The notes under the pieces are model-generated. The model did no database searches, was not told the origin of the DNA, and was given only the letters and a program-made list of their open reading frames with translations. DNA of 64,000 nt from contig OZ220465.1 of the NCBI GenBank assembly GCA_965115815.1, positions 3,224,001-3,288,000 of the forward strand, in the 5' to 3' direction. Origin of the DNA: VXPW01 sp965115815 (GTDB lineage: Bacteria; Pseudomonadota; Alphaproteobacteria; TMED109). The translations under genes were made by a program, and so were the position numbers. This document shows positions 38,110 to 47,161 of the stretch, in pieces (position 1 is the stretch's first letter; each line of letters opens with the position of its first letter).

Positions 38110-38715
38110 ATGTCGGACCCATCCCCAGGACCCGCGACCCCGCCGGCCCCTGACGGCCATTTGCTGGTCGCGATGCCGTCCCTGACGGACATGTTCTTCG
38201 AACGAACGGTCGTGTACCTCTGCTCGCACCAAGCCGAGGGCGCCGTGGGACTGGTCATCAATCGTCCGGCGACCTCGCCGGTGTTCCCGAAGCTCCTGCA
38301 CAAGCTCAATATCAAGGGGACCGCGGCAGCCGAACACGTGCAGGTCCACATGGGCGGACCGGTGGAGCCGAACCGCGGCTACGTGCTGCATACCGATGAT
38401 CTGGAGTACGAGAACTCGCGGCGGGTCGGGGGATCGATGATGCTGACGTCGAGCGTGGACGTGCTCCGGGGAATCGCCGCCGGCCAAGGGCCGCGTCATG
38501 CGCTGATCCTATTCGGATATGCCGGCTGGGGACCGGGACAGCTGGACCGCGAGATCCTGCAGAACGCCTGGCTGCACGGCGTCGCTGACGAGGATCTCGT
38601 GTTCTCGCCGGACCACGCAGCGAAGTGGGAACGAGCGATCGGCGGAATCGGCAATACCGTATCGGGGCAACCGGTCGACCCGTACCGGATCTCGCCCACG
38701 GCCGGGAACGCCTGA
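38110..38715 (+). CDS. yqgE: YqgE/AlgH family protein (DUF179)
   Basis: 201 residues with the hallmark start GHLLVAMPSLTDMFFERTVVYLC, then GAVGLVINRP, MGGPVEPNRGYVLH and FGYAGWGPGQLDREI. The family's molecular role is not settled; some members affect alginate genes. Length is normal. It is divergent from the SDR, with 117 bases between the two start codons. Confidence 0.93.
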   Translation: MSDPSPGPATPPAPDGHLLVAMPSLTDMFFERTVVYLCSHQAEGAVGLVINRPATSPVFPKLLHKLNIKGTAAAEHVQVHMGGPVEPNRGYVLHTDDLEYENSRRVGGSMMLTSSVDVLRGIAAGQGPRHALILFGYAGWGPGQLDREILQNAWLHGVADEDLVFSPDHAAKWERAIGGIGNTVSGQPVDPYRISPTAGNA

Positions 38716-38977
38716 CCGACCCTAGCGGCGGTCTCGGTCACCGTCGGCCGGACGTGCGGCTCGACGGCGGCCGGCCTGATCCCGTTGCCTCACCGTCTCC
38801 GGTTCGAACCCACGGACCTTCCGCGCCGGGGCGCACGGCGGCCCATCCGATCTTCCTGTCCGTCCGCCCCGCCGGTCCGGGTCCGACCGAAGATCCCGCC
38901 CGATCTCCGGACAGGCTAGGATTCCGGCCTCCGTGCGGGAGACGGAATCCGCACGGCAGAGCGGGAGAGGATCGACC

Positions 38978-41740
38978 ATGACTGACCCACGCACCGACCG
39001 GCAGGCCCGACTCTGGTCCGAGGGGACGGCGCCGCGCTTTCGCGGCTGGCTGTCGACCGACGAGGAGGAAGTCCAGCGGCGGCGGTGGCGCGGGCGGACC
39101 GAGACCGCCGAAGTGTGCCCCCTGGATGCGGAAGTCGGTCCCTTTTGCGACTATCTGGTGACGTCTTCCAGCGGCAATGCCTACCGGGTGGAAATCCGCA
39201 GCACGCGCGACCGGATCAACTCCTGCAGCTGTCCGGATCATCGGACGAACCGGCTGGGCACCTGCAAGCATATCGAAGGCGCATTGCACCACCTGGCGCG
39301 GCGCGGCGGAAGCAATCGGGCGAGCGGCCGCATCGAGGTCTTCCTCGACGAGCGGGACCACCGTGCGCTGCGCCTGACGGTGCCCGAGGACATCAGCCGA
39401 GATCAACCTGACCTGACGGCGGAAGTCCGGCGGCATGTCCAGGAGCTGGAGAAGGGTTCGAGCGACGCCATGGGTCGCCTGCGGAACCTGGCGCAGGCGC
39501 ACCGGACGTCGCTGCGCGTCTCTCACCGGCTGGAAGACTGGGTCGACGCGGTACGGTCTGCGAACGAGCGCGGGCGCGAGCGCGAGCGCTTCGAGGCCGA
39601 TCTTGAGGCAGGGCGGCGTTCGATGGAGATGCTCAAGCTCCCGCTGCTGCCCTATCAGGTCGAGGGAACCCTGCACCTGGCCTTCGGTGAACGCGCCCTG
39701 CTGGCCGACGACATGGGCCTCGGAAAGACCGTGCAGGCGATTGCCGCCTGCGCCCTCCTGCGCGAACTGCGCGGGATCCAACGGGTGCTGGTGGTCTCGC
39801 CCGCATCGCTGAAAGCCGAGTGGCTGGAACAGATCGACCGCTTCACCGAACTGTCGGCCACCGCGGTCTACGGCAACGCCCAGGCCCGCAGCACCGCCTA
39901 TGTCGAGGGATCGTTCTTCACGCTTTGCAACTACGAGCAGGTACTCGCAGACGGACGCACGATGCTCGATGCCGTGGCGCCCGATGTCGTGATCCTTGAC
40001 GAAGCACAACGCATCAAGAACTGGCAGACCAAGACCGCGACCGCAATCAAGAAGATGGAAAGCCGCTACGCTTTCGTGCTCACGGGAACGCCGATCGAAA
40101 ACCGCATCGAAGAGATCTACTCGATCGTACAGTTCCTGAATCCGGAACTGCTGGGACCGCTCTTCCGGTTCAACCGGGAGTACTACGTGCTCGACGAGAA
40201 CGGGCGTCCCTCGGGATTCCAGAACCTAGAGAATCTCGCGGACCGGATTTCCACAGTCATGCTCCGCCGCCGCAAGGACGAGGTGGAAACCCAGCTTCCT
40301 CCCCGGTCCACCAAGACCTTTTTTGTGCCGATGACCGACACACAGACCAAGGTCTACACGGACTACGAGTATCTGGCCAAGAGGCTCACCGCGATCGCCG
40401 AGCGCCGTCCGCTGACCGCCGAGGAGTTCGAGAAACTGCAGCGGTATCTCGCCTGCATGCGCATGGTATGCGACTCGCTCTACATTCTCGGCGGGGAACG
40501 GGATCCCTGTCCCAAGATGGACGAGATCGAAAAGCTGGTTCCCGACCTGCTGGAGGATCCCGAAAGCAAGATCATCGTCTTTTCGGAATGGGTCCGGATG
40601 CTGGAACTGGTGCGGGAGCTTGCCGTCGATTCCGGCATCGAGTTTGCCTGGCACACCGGCCGCGTGCCGCAGACCCGGCGGCGCGAGGAGATCCGGAGGT
40701 TTCGCGAGGATCCGGACTGCCGCCTGTTCCTGTCTTCGGAATCCGGCGGCGTCGGGCTCAACCTCCAGGTTGCCGACACGGTGATCAATCTGGACCAGCC
40801 TTGGAATCCAGCCCGGCTCGAACAGCGGATCGCGCGGGCTTGGCGCAAGCATCAGCAGCGTCCCGTCCGGGTGTTCAATCTGGTGAGCGAGGGCACGATT
40901 GAGCACCGGATGCTGGGATTGCTGGATGCGAAGCGCATTCTGGCCGAGGGCGTGCTCGACCGCCGGGGCGATCTGGCAAAGATCCCGCTGCCGACCGGAA
41001 GGGCAGCGTTCATGGAACGTCTCAGCGCCGTGCTCGACCCCGGCCGGCCAACGGGACCGCCCGCGACCGCCGCTCCGCCGGCCGCGCCACACGAGGCCCT
41101 CCGCAACCGGCTGATTGCGGACCACGGAACGGCGTTGCAGAGGATCTTCGGACGGCGAGACGAAACGGCCGTCCTGGTCGTGATCGATCTCCCGCCCGAA
41201 CGGATCGGCGAGGAAGAGGAACGACTGGCGGACTTCACGGAACCGGCGGTCACGGTAATCAGTCCCGAAACCTACGAATCGATGCTCAAGTTGGCCCGTT
41301 CGGGCATGATCGCCTCGCCGACCGAGACCATGGAAGAACTCTTTCCCGGGTCGGGAGGACGGCCGGACAAGGACGCGCACGCGGCACAGCTCCGGGCCCG
41401 AACCCTTGCCGGCCGCGCCGACCACAAGCTCAAAGCGGCCCAGCTCCTGGCAGGCGGGGGCTTCGCCGAGGAAGCTCGGGGCCCAGCGGTGGACGCCATC
41501 CGCCTGGCGGCGGGCGCCCTAGCAGCGGCCGGCGGCGAGGACGAACCCGAAGACATCGAATCGGCGGCGGCATATCTGGCCGACCTCGAACCCGATGACG
41601 GAGGGGGCGGCGTGGCGCTCGCAGCGGTGCGGGCACTGTCCGGCGACACGACGGAAACGGCGGATCCGGCGGCGACGGCCGCAGCGTTCCTGACCCACGT
41701 GTCGGAACGGATCTCCGGAACCGCGCCGGACGGCGCGTAG
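38978..41740 (+). CDS. SWIM-domain SNF2-family helicase
   Basis: 920 residues. An N-terminal SWIM zinc finger (C83, C85, C96, H98 in CSCPDHRTNRLGTCKH) is followed by the two RecA-like lobes: motif I ADDMGLGKT (244-252), DEAQRIKN as motif II, TGTPIENR as motif III, SEWVRM and SESGGVGLNLQVA, and the arginine finger region RAWRKHQQRPV. About 220 residues of unknown, alanine-rich sequence follow. Such proteins translocate on DNA and remodel bound proteins; many act in repair or are linked to defence islands. The ATG at 38,978 has a GAGAGG upstream. 262 bases without a gene precede it. Confidence 0.9.
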   Translation: MTDPRTDRQARLWSEGTAPRFRGWLSTDEEEVQRRRWRGRTETAEVCPLDAEVGPFCDYLVTSSSGNAYRVEIRSTRDRINSCSCPDHRTNRLGTCKHIEGALHHLARRGGSNRASGRIEVFLDERDHRALRLTVPEDISRDQPDLTAEVRRHVQELEKGSSDAMGRLRNLAQAHRTSLRVSHRLEDWVDAVRSANERGRERERFEADLEAGRRSMEMLKLPLLPYQVEGTLHLAFGERALLADDMGLGKTVQAIAACALLRELRGIQRVLVVSPASLKAEWLEQIDRFTELSATAVYGNAQARSTAYVEGSFFTLCNYEQVLADGRTMLDAVAPDVVILDEAQRIKNWQTKTATAIKKMESRYAFVLTGTPIENRIEEIYSIVQFLNPELLGPLFRFNREYYVLDENGRPSGFQNLENLADRISTVMLRRRKDEVETQLPPRSTKTFFVPMTDTQTKVYTDYEYLAKRLTAIAERRPLTAEEFEKLQRYLACMRMVCDSLYILGGERDPCPKMDEIEKLVPDLLEDPESKIIVFSEWVRMLELVRELAVDSGIEFAWHTGRVPQTRRREEIRRFREDPDCRLFLSSESGGVGLNLQVADTVINLDQPWNPARLEQRIARAWRKHQQRPVRVFNLVSEGTIEHRMLGLLDAKRILAEGVLDRRGDLAKIPLPTGRAAFMERLSAVLDPGRPTGPPATAAPPAAPHEALRNRLIADHGTALQRIFGRRDETAVLVVIDLPPERIGEEEERLADFTEPAVTVISPETYESMLKLARSGMIASPTETMEELFPGSGGRPDKDAHAAQLRARTLAGRADHKLKAAQLLAGGGFAEEARGPAVDAIRLAAGALAAAGGEDEPEDIESAAAYLADLEPDDGGGGVALAAVRALSGDTTETADPAATAAAFLTHVSERISGTAPDGA

Positions 41741-41916
41741 ACGGGCCATGCCGCGCGGCGCTTCCCTCGCAGATCCCGCAGCCGGATTCCGAGCCCGCTT
41801 CGTGGATTCCGGACTGGCAGTCCACTGCACGGGAACTCCGGTATCGGCGAGTCCGGCTGGTTGACGATGTCCGAACCGAGACCGAGAATCCCGACGCCGC
41901 AACCGGGGAAGGGCAA

Positions 41917-42429
41917 GTGCAAATGAAGAGACCGGTCAAGAGACCTCTTCTGCCGGCCCGGCGCTCGAACAACGAAAAACGCCGCCTGATTCCGAATCCG
42001 GATCAATGCTACACCGGAAAATTGCGAAGAAACATCACCTATCGGGGGAGTCCCAGGCACAAGCAGACACCCCACATCCATGACCTTCCGCCGTTCCGGG
42101 GAGACAGAGATGACGCAACGCTATGCGACCGCGATGCCGACTTTCGGCCTGCCGACATCAGGTCGATACCCCGCATGATTCGGCGATCCCTTCAGGCCGG
42201 ACTGTTGGGAGAAAACGGCATCATCTGGGCAGTTACCGATAACGGATGGATTTACGAAGGGAGAACCACAAACGCGGGGCAGACGGAATACCATGGGTAT
42301 CCGGTGCGAAGCACAGAACCCATAGCGGAGGCGGTCTACAAGCGTTTCCGAGATTGGGCGGAATCGAACGGGAATCCGCTGGCCCGGCACGCGGTTCGGC
42401 AATGCAGAATACGGTACGGGTTTCGATGA
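41917..42429 (+). CDS. Hypothetical protein with YHGYP motif, coupled to the next gene
   Basis: Up to 170 residues if started at 41,917; the part that looks conserved begins near the internal ATG at 42,175, giving 84 residues (MIRRSLQAGLLGENGIIWAV, then NGWIYEGRTTN, TEYHGYPVRSTEPIAEAVY and QCRIRYGFR). The stop overlaps the next start (ATGATGA), so the two are one unit. I do not recognise the family beyond the aromatic YHGYP block, which I recall from small uncharacterised proteins. The N-terminal extension is basic and of unlike composition, so the shorter start is preferred. Confidence 0.55.
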   Translation: MQMKRPVKRPLLPARRSNNEKRRLIPNPDQCYTGKLRRNITYRGSPRHKQTPHIHDLPPFRGDRDDATLCDRDADFRPADIRSIPRMIRRSLQAGLLGENGIIWAVTDNGWIYEGRTTNAGQTEYHGYPVRSTEPIAEAVYKRFRDWAESNGNPLARHAVRQCRIRYGFR

Positions 42430-43185
42430 TGGATGATTTCGAACTCAGTGTCCGGACCGGTGCCGATGCATCTTGGGACGTGCCGCAATCCATATCGTTG
42501 CGTTCCGGAGATGTCTGTTTCACGGAACTGGTTCGAAGTGGCAGCCAGCGCAATGACGACTGTCTGCGTGCTCCCCCTATCCAATTGGCATTTTGGATCA
42601 CGGACCATTGGTGGCGGTTGCGTTGGGAACCGGTTGTATCCGATCCCATTGACTCGGCCTGGCGCTTGGCTCACGAGCTTTCGGCAATTGGTGGCGGGTA
42701 CGTCTGGCCACAGTTCCGGATTTGGAGCGAAGATGCCCGTATTGGGCTGGCGTGCCGCAGTGATCCGCCCAGCATGAACTTCGCATTGAGGTTTACGAAG
42801 GACGCACTGGTTTTCGTAGATGCCAATCAGTTTGAATCATCGGTCGATCATTTCCTGGACAGGGCTGTCGATGCGAACTCGAACGACCGGGCGGCGCTGC
42901 TCGCGCAGTATTCGGCATTGACGGACGAGCGGCAGGATGACGATATTGCAGCCTGGCGTCGATTGGAGGCAAAGCTGGGCTACGATGTCGACGATGCACC
43001 GGAGGTTCTGGTCAAATCCTTGCTGGCGTATGTGGATACCTATGGGCGCGGGGGTGTCGAGGAAGCCATTGTTGCCCATCAAGGCGAAGAGGCGGTCGAT
43101 ACGCTAAAGAAAGCAATCAGAGCTGCGGAACAATCAAGGATCATATGTGATCTGCAGCATGCAGTTGGTGCTGCAGGGTAACTAC

Positions 43186-44664
43186 TCACCCCTTGTTGGG
43201 GTCTGGTTGGCCATAGTGCTCGTTGAGGATGTCTGCGGCCTTTCCGTTGAGGGCGATGTGGATGGCGACGAGAGGGTTGTAGCCGAGTGCCTCCATGGAG
43301 GTGAGGAAGCTGGAGCCTCGGCACCATGCGGTTGCGTGGAGCATGGTGCGGAAACATCCGGACACCTTGATCTTGACCTTGGTCATTCGGATCTTCTGTT
43401 CTCCGGCATGGTTGGTGAAGCTGACGTCGGGGTCCTTCATGAAGCGGAGGACGGACGTCTCGTGTTTCACGAGACGTTCATGCAGGTTGTGGGCGTCGGA
43501 CTTTGCGATGCGTCCCCGTGTTCCTTTCGTCCGCGGCGGGATATCGGGCAGCTCCTTGGCGCCCTGGGTGAGGAGGGTGCGGTAGCGCTTGCGCACGGCC
43601 CGGCGGTCGGTCTCGTTCAAGGCCTTGGATGCGCTCTGGTTGACCCTGTGGCAGACCTCGCGCAGCAGGCTCTTCATCAATCGCGCCCAGCGGTAGCCGT
43701 TGGACTCGACGACGAAGGCCCGTTCGCGCAGCAGGTGGCTGCCGCACAGCTGGTGGCGGCACTGCTCGTAGCCCATGTATGCAGCCCAGCAGTCGTGGAC
43801 CAGGACGCCCTGGTAGCGCGGGAGGATGCCGATCTCTTCGATCGCCTCCCGACCGCGCTTGCGGTGCGGGAACTTCACGGTCAGGGTGCCGTCGGTGACG
43901 ACATGGAGCCATTGGGTCTTGCCGGCGACCCGGAATCCGGTCTCATCGACATGCACGGCCGGGCGTTGCAGGAGATGGGCCACGGCGACCTCCTCCCAGG
44001 ATGCGAGCGCATCCTGAAAGCGCCGGACATAGCCGAGACAGGTCGCCTCGGAGAGCCTGATGCCGGAGATCGCGTGCACGAGCGAGACGGCACGGCGCAG
44101 GGACAGCATCTGGGCGATCAGCAGGTTGAGGACCAAGGCCTGGATGCTGACACCGTACTGCACGGGCCCCGGCATGAGGTCTGGGAACCGGCCCTTGGTC
44201 CGGGCCCGACACTTCGGGCATTCCTTGATCTCGGCGTCGACGCGGCGCTCGACGACTTCGAACACGAGGTCGTAGAGGACGCGCCGCTCCCGATCGACGG
44301 GGTCGACGTCGTCGAGGTCGGCGCCGCAGGCGTCGCAGGCATCGACGGTGATCGTCTCCTGGACGGTGGTCGTGCGCCGGTGGCCGCCCGTCTGCGGGTT
44401 CGGCTTCGGGCCCTTGCCGTGGCTCCCGGTGCGCCGCGCGCTCTCGTCCGGGTCCGTCTGGGACGGCGGCAGACCGGAGTTCCGGCTCGTCTTGCGCGTG
44501 GCCTTCTCCAGGAGCACGGCCAGCAGCAGCTGTAGCAGCATCAGCAGGCCGCGGACGAGCGCCTCGCACTCCGGGGGGACCTTGCCTTGCGTGCGGAGAT
44601 CCTGGAACCGCTTCTGGAAGGCGTCGACCTCCTGGCGCAGGGAAGTGCCGGCGACGCTCGTCAT
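43186..44664 (-). CDS. tnpC: IS66 transposase TnpC, second copy
   Basis: 492 residues, differing from the copy at 27,227 at only a few positions (for example ALVRGLLML for ALFRGLLML and LLEKATRKT for LMEKTTRKT). Catalytic regions HVDETGFRV, HDCWAAYMGY and FTNHAGEQKIRM are intact; here the residue before AGE is H rather than N. The ATG overlaps the stop of the upstream passenger frame. Confidence 0.92.
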   Translation of the reverse strand: MTSVAGTSLRQEVDAFQKRFQDLRTQGKVPPECEALVRGLLMLLQLLLAVLLEKATRKTSRNSGLPPSQTDPDESARRTGSHGKGPKPNPQTGGHRRTTTVQETITVDACDACGADLDDVDPVDRERRVLYDLVFEVVERRVDAEIKECPKCRARTKGRFPDLMPGPVQYGVSIQALVLNLLIAQMLSLRRAVSLVHAISGIRLSEATCLGYVRRFQDALASWEEVAVAHLLQRPAVHVDETGFRVAGKTQWLHVVTDGTLTVKFPHRKRGREAIEEIGILPRYQGVLVHDCWAAYMGYEQCRHQLCGSHLLRERAFVVESNGYRWARLMKSLLREVCHRVNQSASKALNETDRRAVRKRYRTLLTQGAKELPDIPPRTKGTRGRIAKSDAHNLHERLVKHETSVLRFMKDPDVSFTNHAGEQKIRMTKVKIKVSGCFRTMLHATAWCRGSSFLTSMEALGYNPLVAIHIALNGKAADILNEHYGQPDPNKG

Positions 44665-45109
44665 CCCGACGCCTCCACCCCCCGGACGGTCGCCCGCACG
44701 GCGAACCGCTCGCCTTCGGGCATCGTCCGGTAGCGCCGCGCCGGCGGCGGGCGCGTCAGGATCGCGCCGCCCCCAAGGAACGCCTCCAGGTACACGTCCT
44801 GCGGCGGCCGGGCCGTGACGACCGCCGGGCTCCGACCCGTCGTCTGTCGCGGACGGGGTCCTCGCGCACGGGCGGCAATGTCAGGATGCCGTGGCGCTCC
44901 AAGGTCTCCAGCATCCCGAGGCCGGCCCCGACCCTGGAGCCGCCCTTCGCGGTCGTCCCGTGAAGGGGCTCGCAGAGGGTCTTCGCCCGCTCGGTGCGGC
45001 GGCAGGGGGAACACCGACCCACGGTCTCCCGAACCTCCGCGATCGGCGGGCGGGTCCGGCGGCGGCCCGAACAGGGGGGCGACTTCAGGTCGATGATTCG
45101 CGGGTCCAT
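44661..45109 (-). pseudogene. DUF4338-like passenger remnant in IS66 copy 2
   Basis: From the ATG at 45,109 the frame reads MDPRIIDLKSPPCSGRRR, then AKTLCEPLHGTTAKGG and LGMLETLERHGILTLPPVR, which resembles the N-terminal region of DUF4338. A frameshift near 44,870 moves the reading to VYLEAFLGGG and RTMPEGERF, which ends in the ATGA overlap with tnpC. The middle of a DUF4338 protein is missing, so it is a decayed passenger gene that was probably cotranslated with tnpC. Confidence 0.4.
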
Positions 45110-45885
45110 GGGGATTCCCGCAGCCACGATTCGACGACAGCATGCGAATCGGCGGGCGCTGGTCAAGCGGTGCGTGGACGACCCGCCCATGCACCGAAAC
45201 GTCACCTCCTATCCAAGGCCTGCCGGTATGGGAACACCGCCGTCACCTCGACGCACCTATCCGAATGCCCTTGCCCCGCCGGGCGATCGACCCGTCGTCG
45301 CCTTCGATCCCTACCCGGCCGCCATCCACACCTCCGACGCGGTCCGCCCCACGGTGATCCCACGCTGCTGATCCGGCGACGACTGGCGAGATGTTCTCAG
45401 TTTGCGTCGCGCTGCAATCGTGCCGCCAAGGCTCGATGGGGCCTTCTTGGCCCGAACCTTGCGATCTCAAGGAGGCGATCTGTGATGAGCCGAGCCCCAC
45501 GCATTCGGATTTCGCATCTCCGAATCAGCATGGGATCGTCGTGCGGTCCGCCCCGATGGCCCATCTTGGAGAGGGTCCCTCCTACAACGTCAAGCGCAGA
45601 TCTCCGGCGAAGGGGAACGGCAGCCCACGGAACCCGCTCCACCGGACCGCAGGGCGCGGACCCGCGACATCCGCGCGAGGGGCCCGGTCGCGTTGCGGAC
45701 CCCTCCCCACAAGGCCGGAACGGGGAGCGGAAGCCGAAGATCGACCCACTTCTTGTCAGCCGAACCCCGTGCATCCGGTCCTCGGCCGCGAGCGAGGGAA
45801 AGGGGCACGGAACCATGCCGGATCCGAACCCGTCAGGAAAAACGATTCGTCATCAGTAGGGGGGGGTGAGTAGATACGCTGCAGG

Positions 45886-46432
45886 AACGATTCAACAGGG
45901 ATCCGGCCGACCCGTATGGGAGATCGCAGAAGAGGCGGCCACAGCGGTGCGCCACGGCTTGGGGGTCGGAGAGGGCCCGCTCAGAAACAGACGCTTGGCG
46001 GAGTTGCTGAACACATCCACGGATCGCTTTCGCAGTGACGAGTCGGAATCCTCCGGACTTGGCTATGGAATTCGCTTGCGACAAGGGGATGAAGGGAAGA
46101 ATGTTGCTACCTTGAACGCCCGATGGTCGCAAGGTCGTCGCTTCGATTGGTGTCGCATATTGGGTGATGCGATTTGGTCGGGGAACGATGCCCTGGGACC
46201 CGTCACAAGGATCAGAACAGGACGTCAGAAATTCCAGCGGGCATTCGCGCAGAGTTTGTTGTGCCCTTACGAGGATTTATTGTCTTACATCAATACGGAT
46301 TATCCTTCTGAAGACGACATATCTGCTGCCGCACGGCATTTTCATGTTTCAGAAAGAGTGATTCAGACGGTGCTGGTCAACAAGAGGAAGATTCCAAGGC
46401 AGCAATTCGACCAAATGGTGGAAAGTGCGTAG
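45886..46432 (+). pseudogene. 3' portion of the IS66-split ImmA-like gene
   Basis: This piece continues the gene begun at 42,426 after the IS66. It holds the degenerate ImmA/IrrE-like C-terminal region. Read alone it has no start of its own, so it is not a separate gene. The 188 bases that follow, to the MITE-B at 46,621, contain no gene. Confidence 0.7.
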
Positions 46433-46620
46433 CGAGCACCGCGCAGTAACGGAGGGGCGGAACCGGTCAACGACGTTGAGACCGCAAGGGGGGGCCTGTA
46501 CGGAGCATCTCCCAAGGTAGCGGTGACCTCCGGCGGGTGGACCCGGACCGTTTCGGTGAGCGCCCACGGTTTCGGTCTCCCCCGGACGAATCGCTCTGGA
46601 TGCCGGTTCCAGACTCGGCC

Positions 46621-46869
46621 TAGTAGTACGGAATCATTGGATTGGGGGCTGCAGGCATGAGCTGGCCCCGATGCTCAGACCTGACACCTGATCCATAGAG
46701 GCCTGATAATCCCATTGTGTTCTTTATCTGATCCTTAGAAGCGGTGCGAGAATCTCAGCGAACAGCCCGGTTCCAGTGGGTGCCGACACAGACCGACACG
46801 GGGCCGACACAGACCGACACGGAAAGCTTGCCAGAATACTGTCGTCAGTTCAACGTTTCCGTACTACTA
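46621..46869 (+). repeat. MITE-B copy 3 with a recombinant right end
   Basis: The left about 190 bp match MITE-B copies 1 and 2. The right end, however, is the inverted left end of IS630 (CCAGAATACTGTCGTCAG, then CAACGTTTCCGTACTACTA) instead of the usual MITE-B end. Both borders are CTAG. It is a chimera of the MITE and the full element. Confidence 0.8.
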
Positions 46870-47110
46870 GGGTGCGTCGGCGTGGCTTGATCCGGTGCCG
46901 GGTGCGGCCGTGGTGGGCCTCGTCGGGGGTGAGCCTCGCGAGGCCGGCAGGGTGAGGATCGGTGGGGTACCCAGGGAAGAAGGACCGACCGAAGGCGACG
47001 GCGGCGGTCCGATCCGGGAAGCGCCCGGGAATCCGGGATGGTACTTCAGGGTCTGGAACAGAGACACGATTCTTCGATCCGTCGGCGGGCCCCGTGCAGC
47101 GCTCTCGTGT
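46870..47110 (-). pseudogene. IS3-type (integrase-fold) transposase C-terminal remnant
   Basis: On the minus strand, split over two frames, DRRIVSLFQTLKYHPGFPG and RFPDRTAAVAFGRSFFPGY then ARLTPDEAHHGR match the C-terminal signature of IS3-type rve transposases (SLFxTLKYxPxFPGRF, WYNxxHRHSxLxxLTPxxxHHG). The histidine-rich EHRHS part has decayed. Only about 80 residues are left, between a MITE-B and the decayed IS630 copy 4. Confidence 0.6.
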
Positions 47111-47161
47111 TCGGCGACCCTCCATCCCACCCCGTAGCGGCGAAAAAGGCCGAGCCGCACC

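Larger units (their letters stand above)
43178..45877 (-). mobile_element. IS66-type element copy 2 (2,700 bp)
   Basis: Same ends as copy 1. The 8-bp target duplication GCTGCAGG lies at 43,170-43,177 and 45,878-45,885. It keeps about 410 bp upstream of tnpC that copy 1 has lost, including a longer passenger region. The G-run in the right end has 8 G, against 11 in copy 1 and 5 in the 165-bp derivative. Confidence 0.95.
42426..46432 (+). pseudogene. Unknown two-domain protein gene with ImmA-like C-terminus, split by IS66
   Basis: Parts 42,426-43,177 and 45,886-46,432 join in frame when the IS66 and one 8-bp duplicate are removed (VGAA-GTIQQGSGRP), giving about 432 residues. The N-terminal half is an unrecognised beta-rich domain (FELSVRTGADASWDV, FWITDHWWRLRWEPV, MNFALRFTKDALVFV). 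The C-terminal half recalls ImmA/IrrE proteins (RRFDWCRILGDAIW where HExxH would stand, KFQRAFAQSLLCPYEDLL, FHVSERVIQTVLVNK), but zinc ligands are missing, so it would be a degenerate sensor-like version. Coupled to the small gene upstream. Confidence 0.65.

Noticed and set aside
38795..38830. A T-loop-like string GGTTCGAACC suggested a tRNA.
   Set aside because: The flanking bases do not form a T-stem, and no D-arm or acceptor stem can be drawn on either strand.
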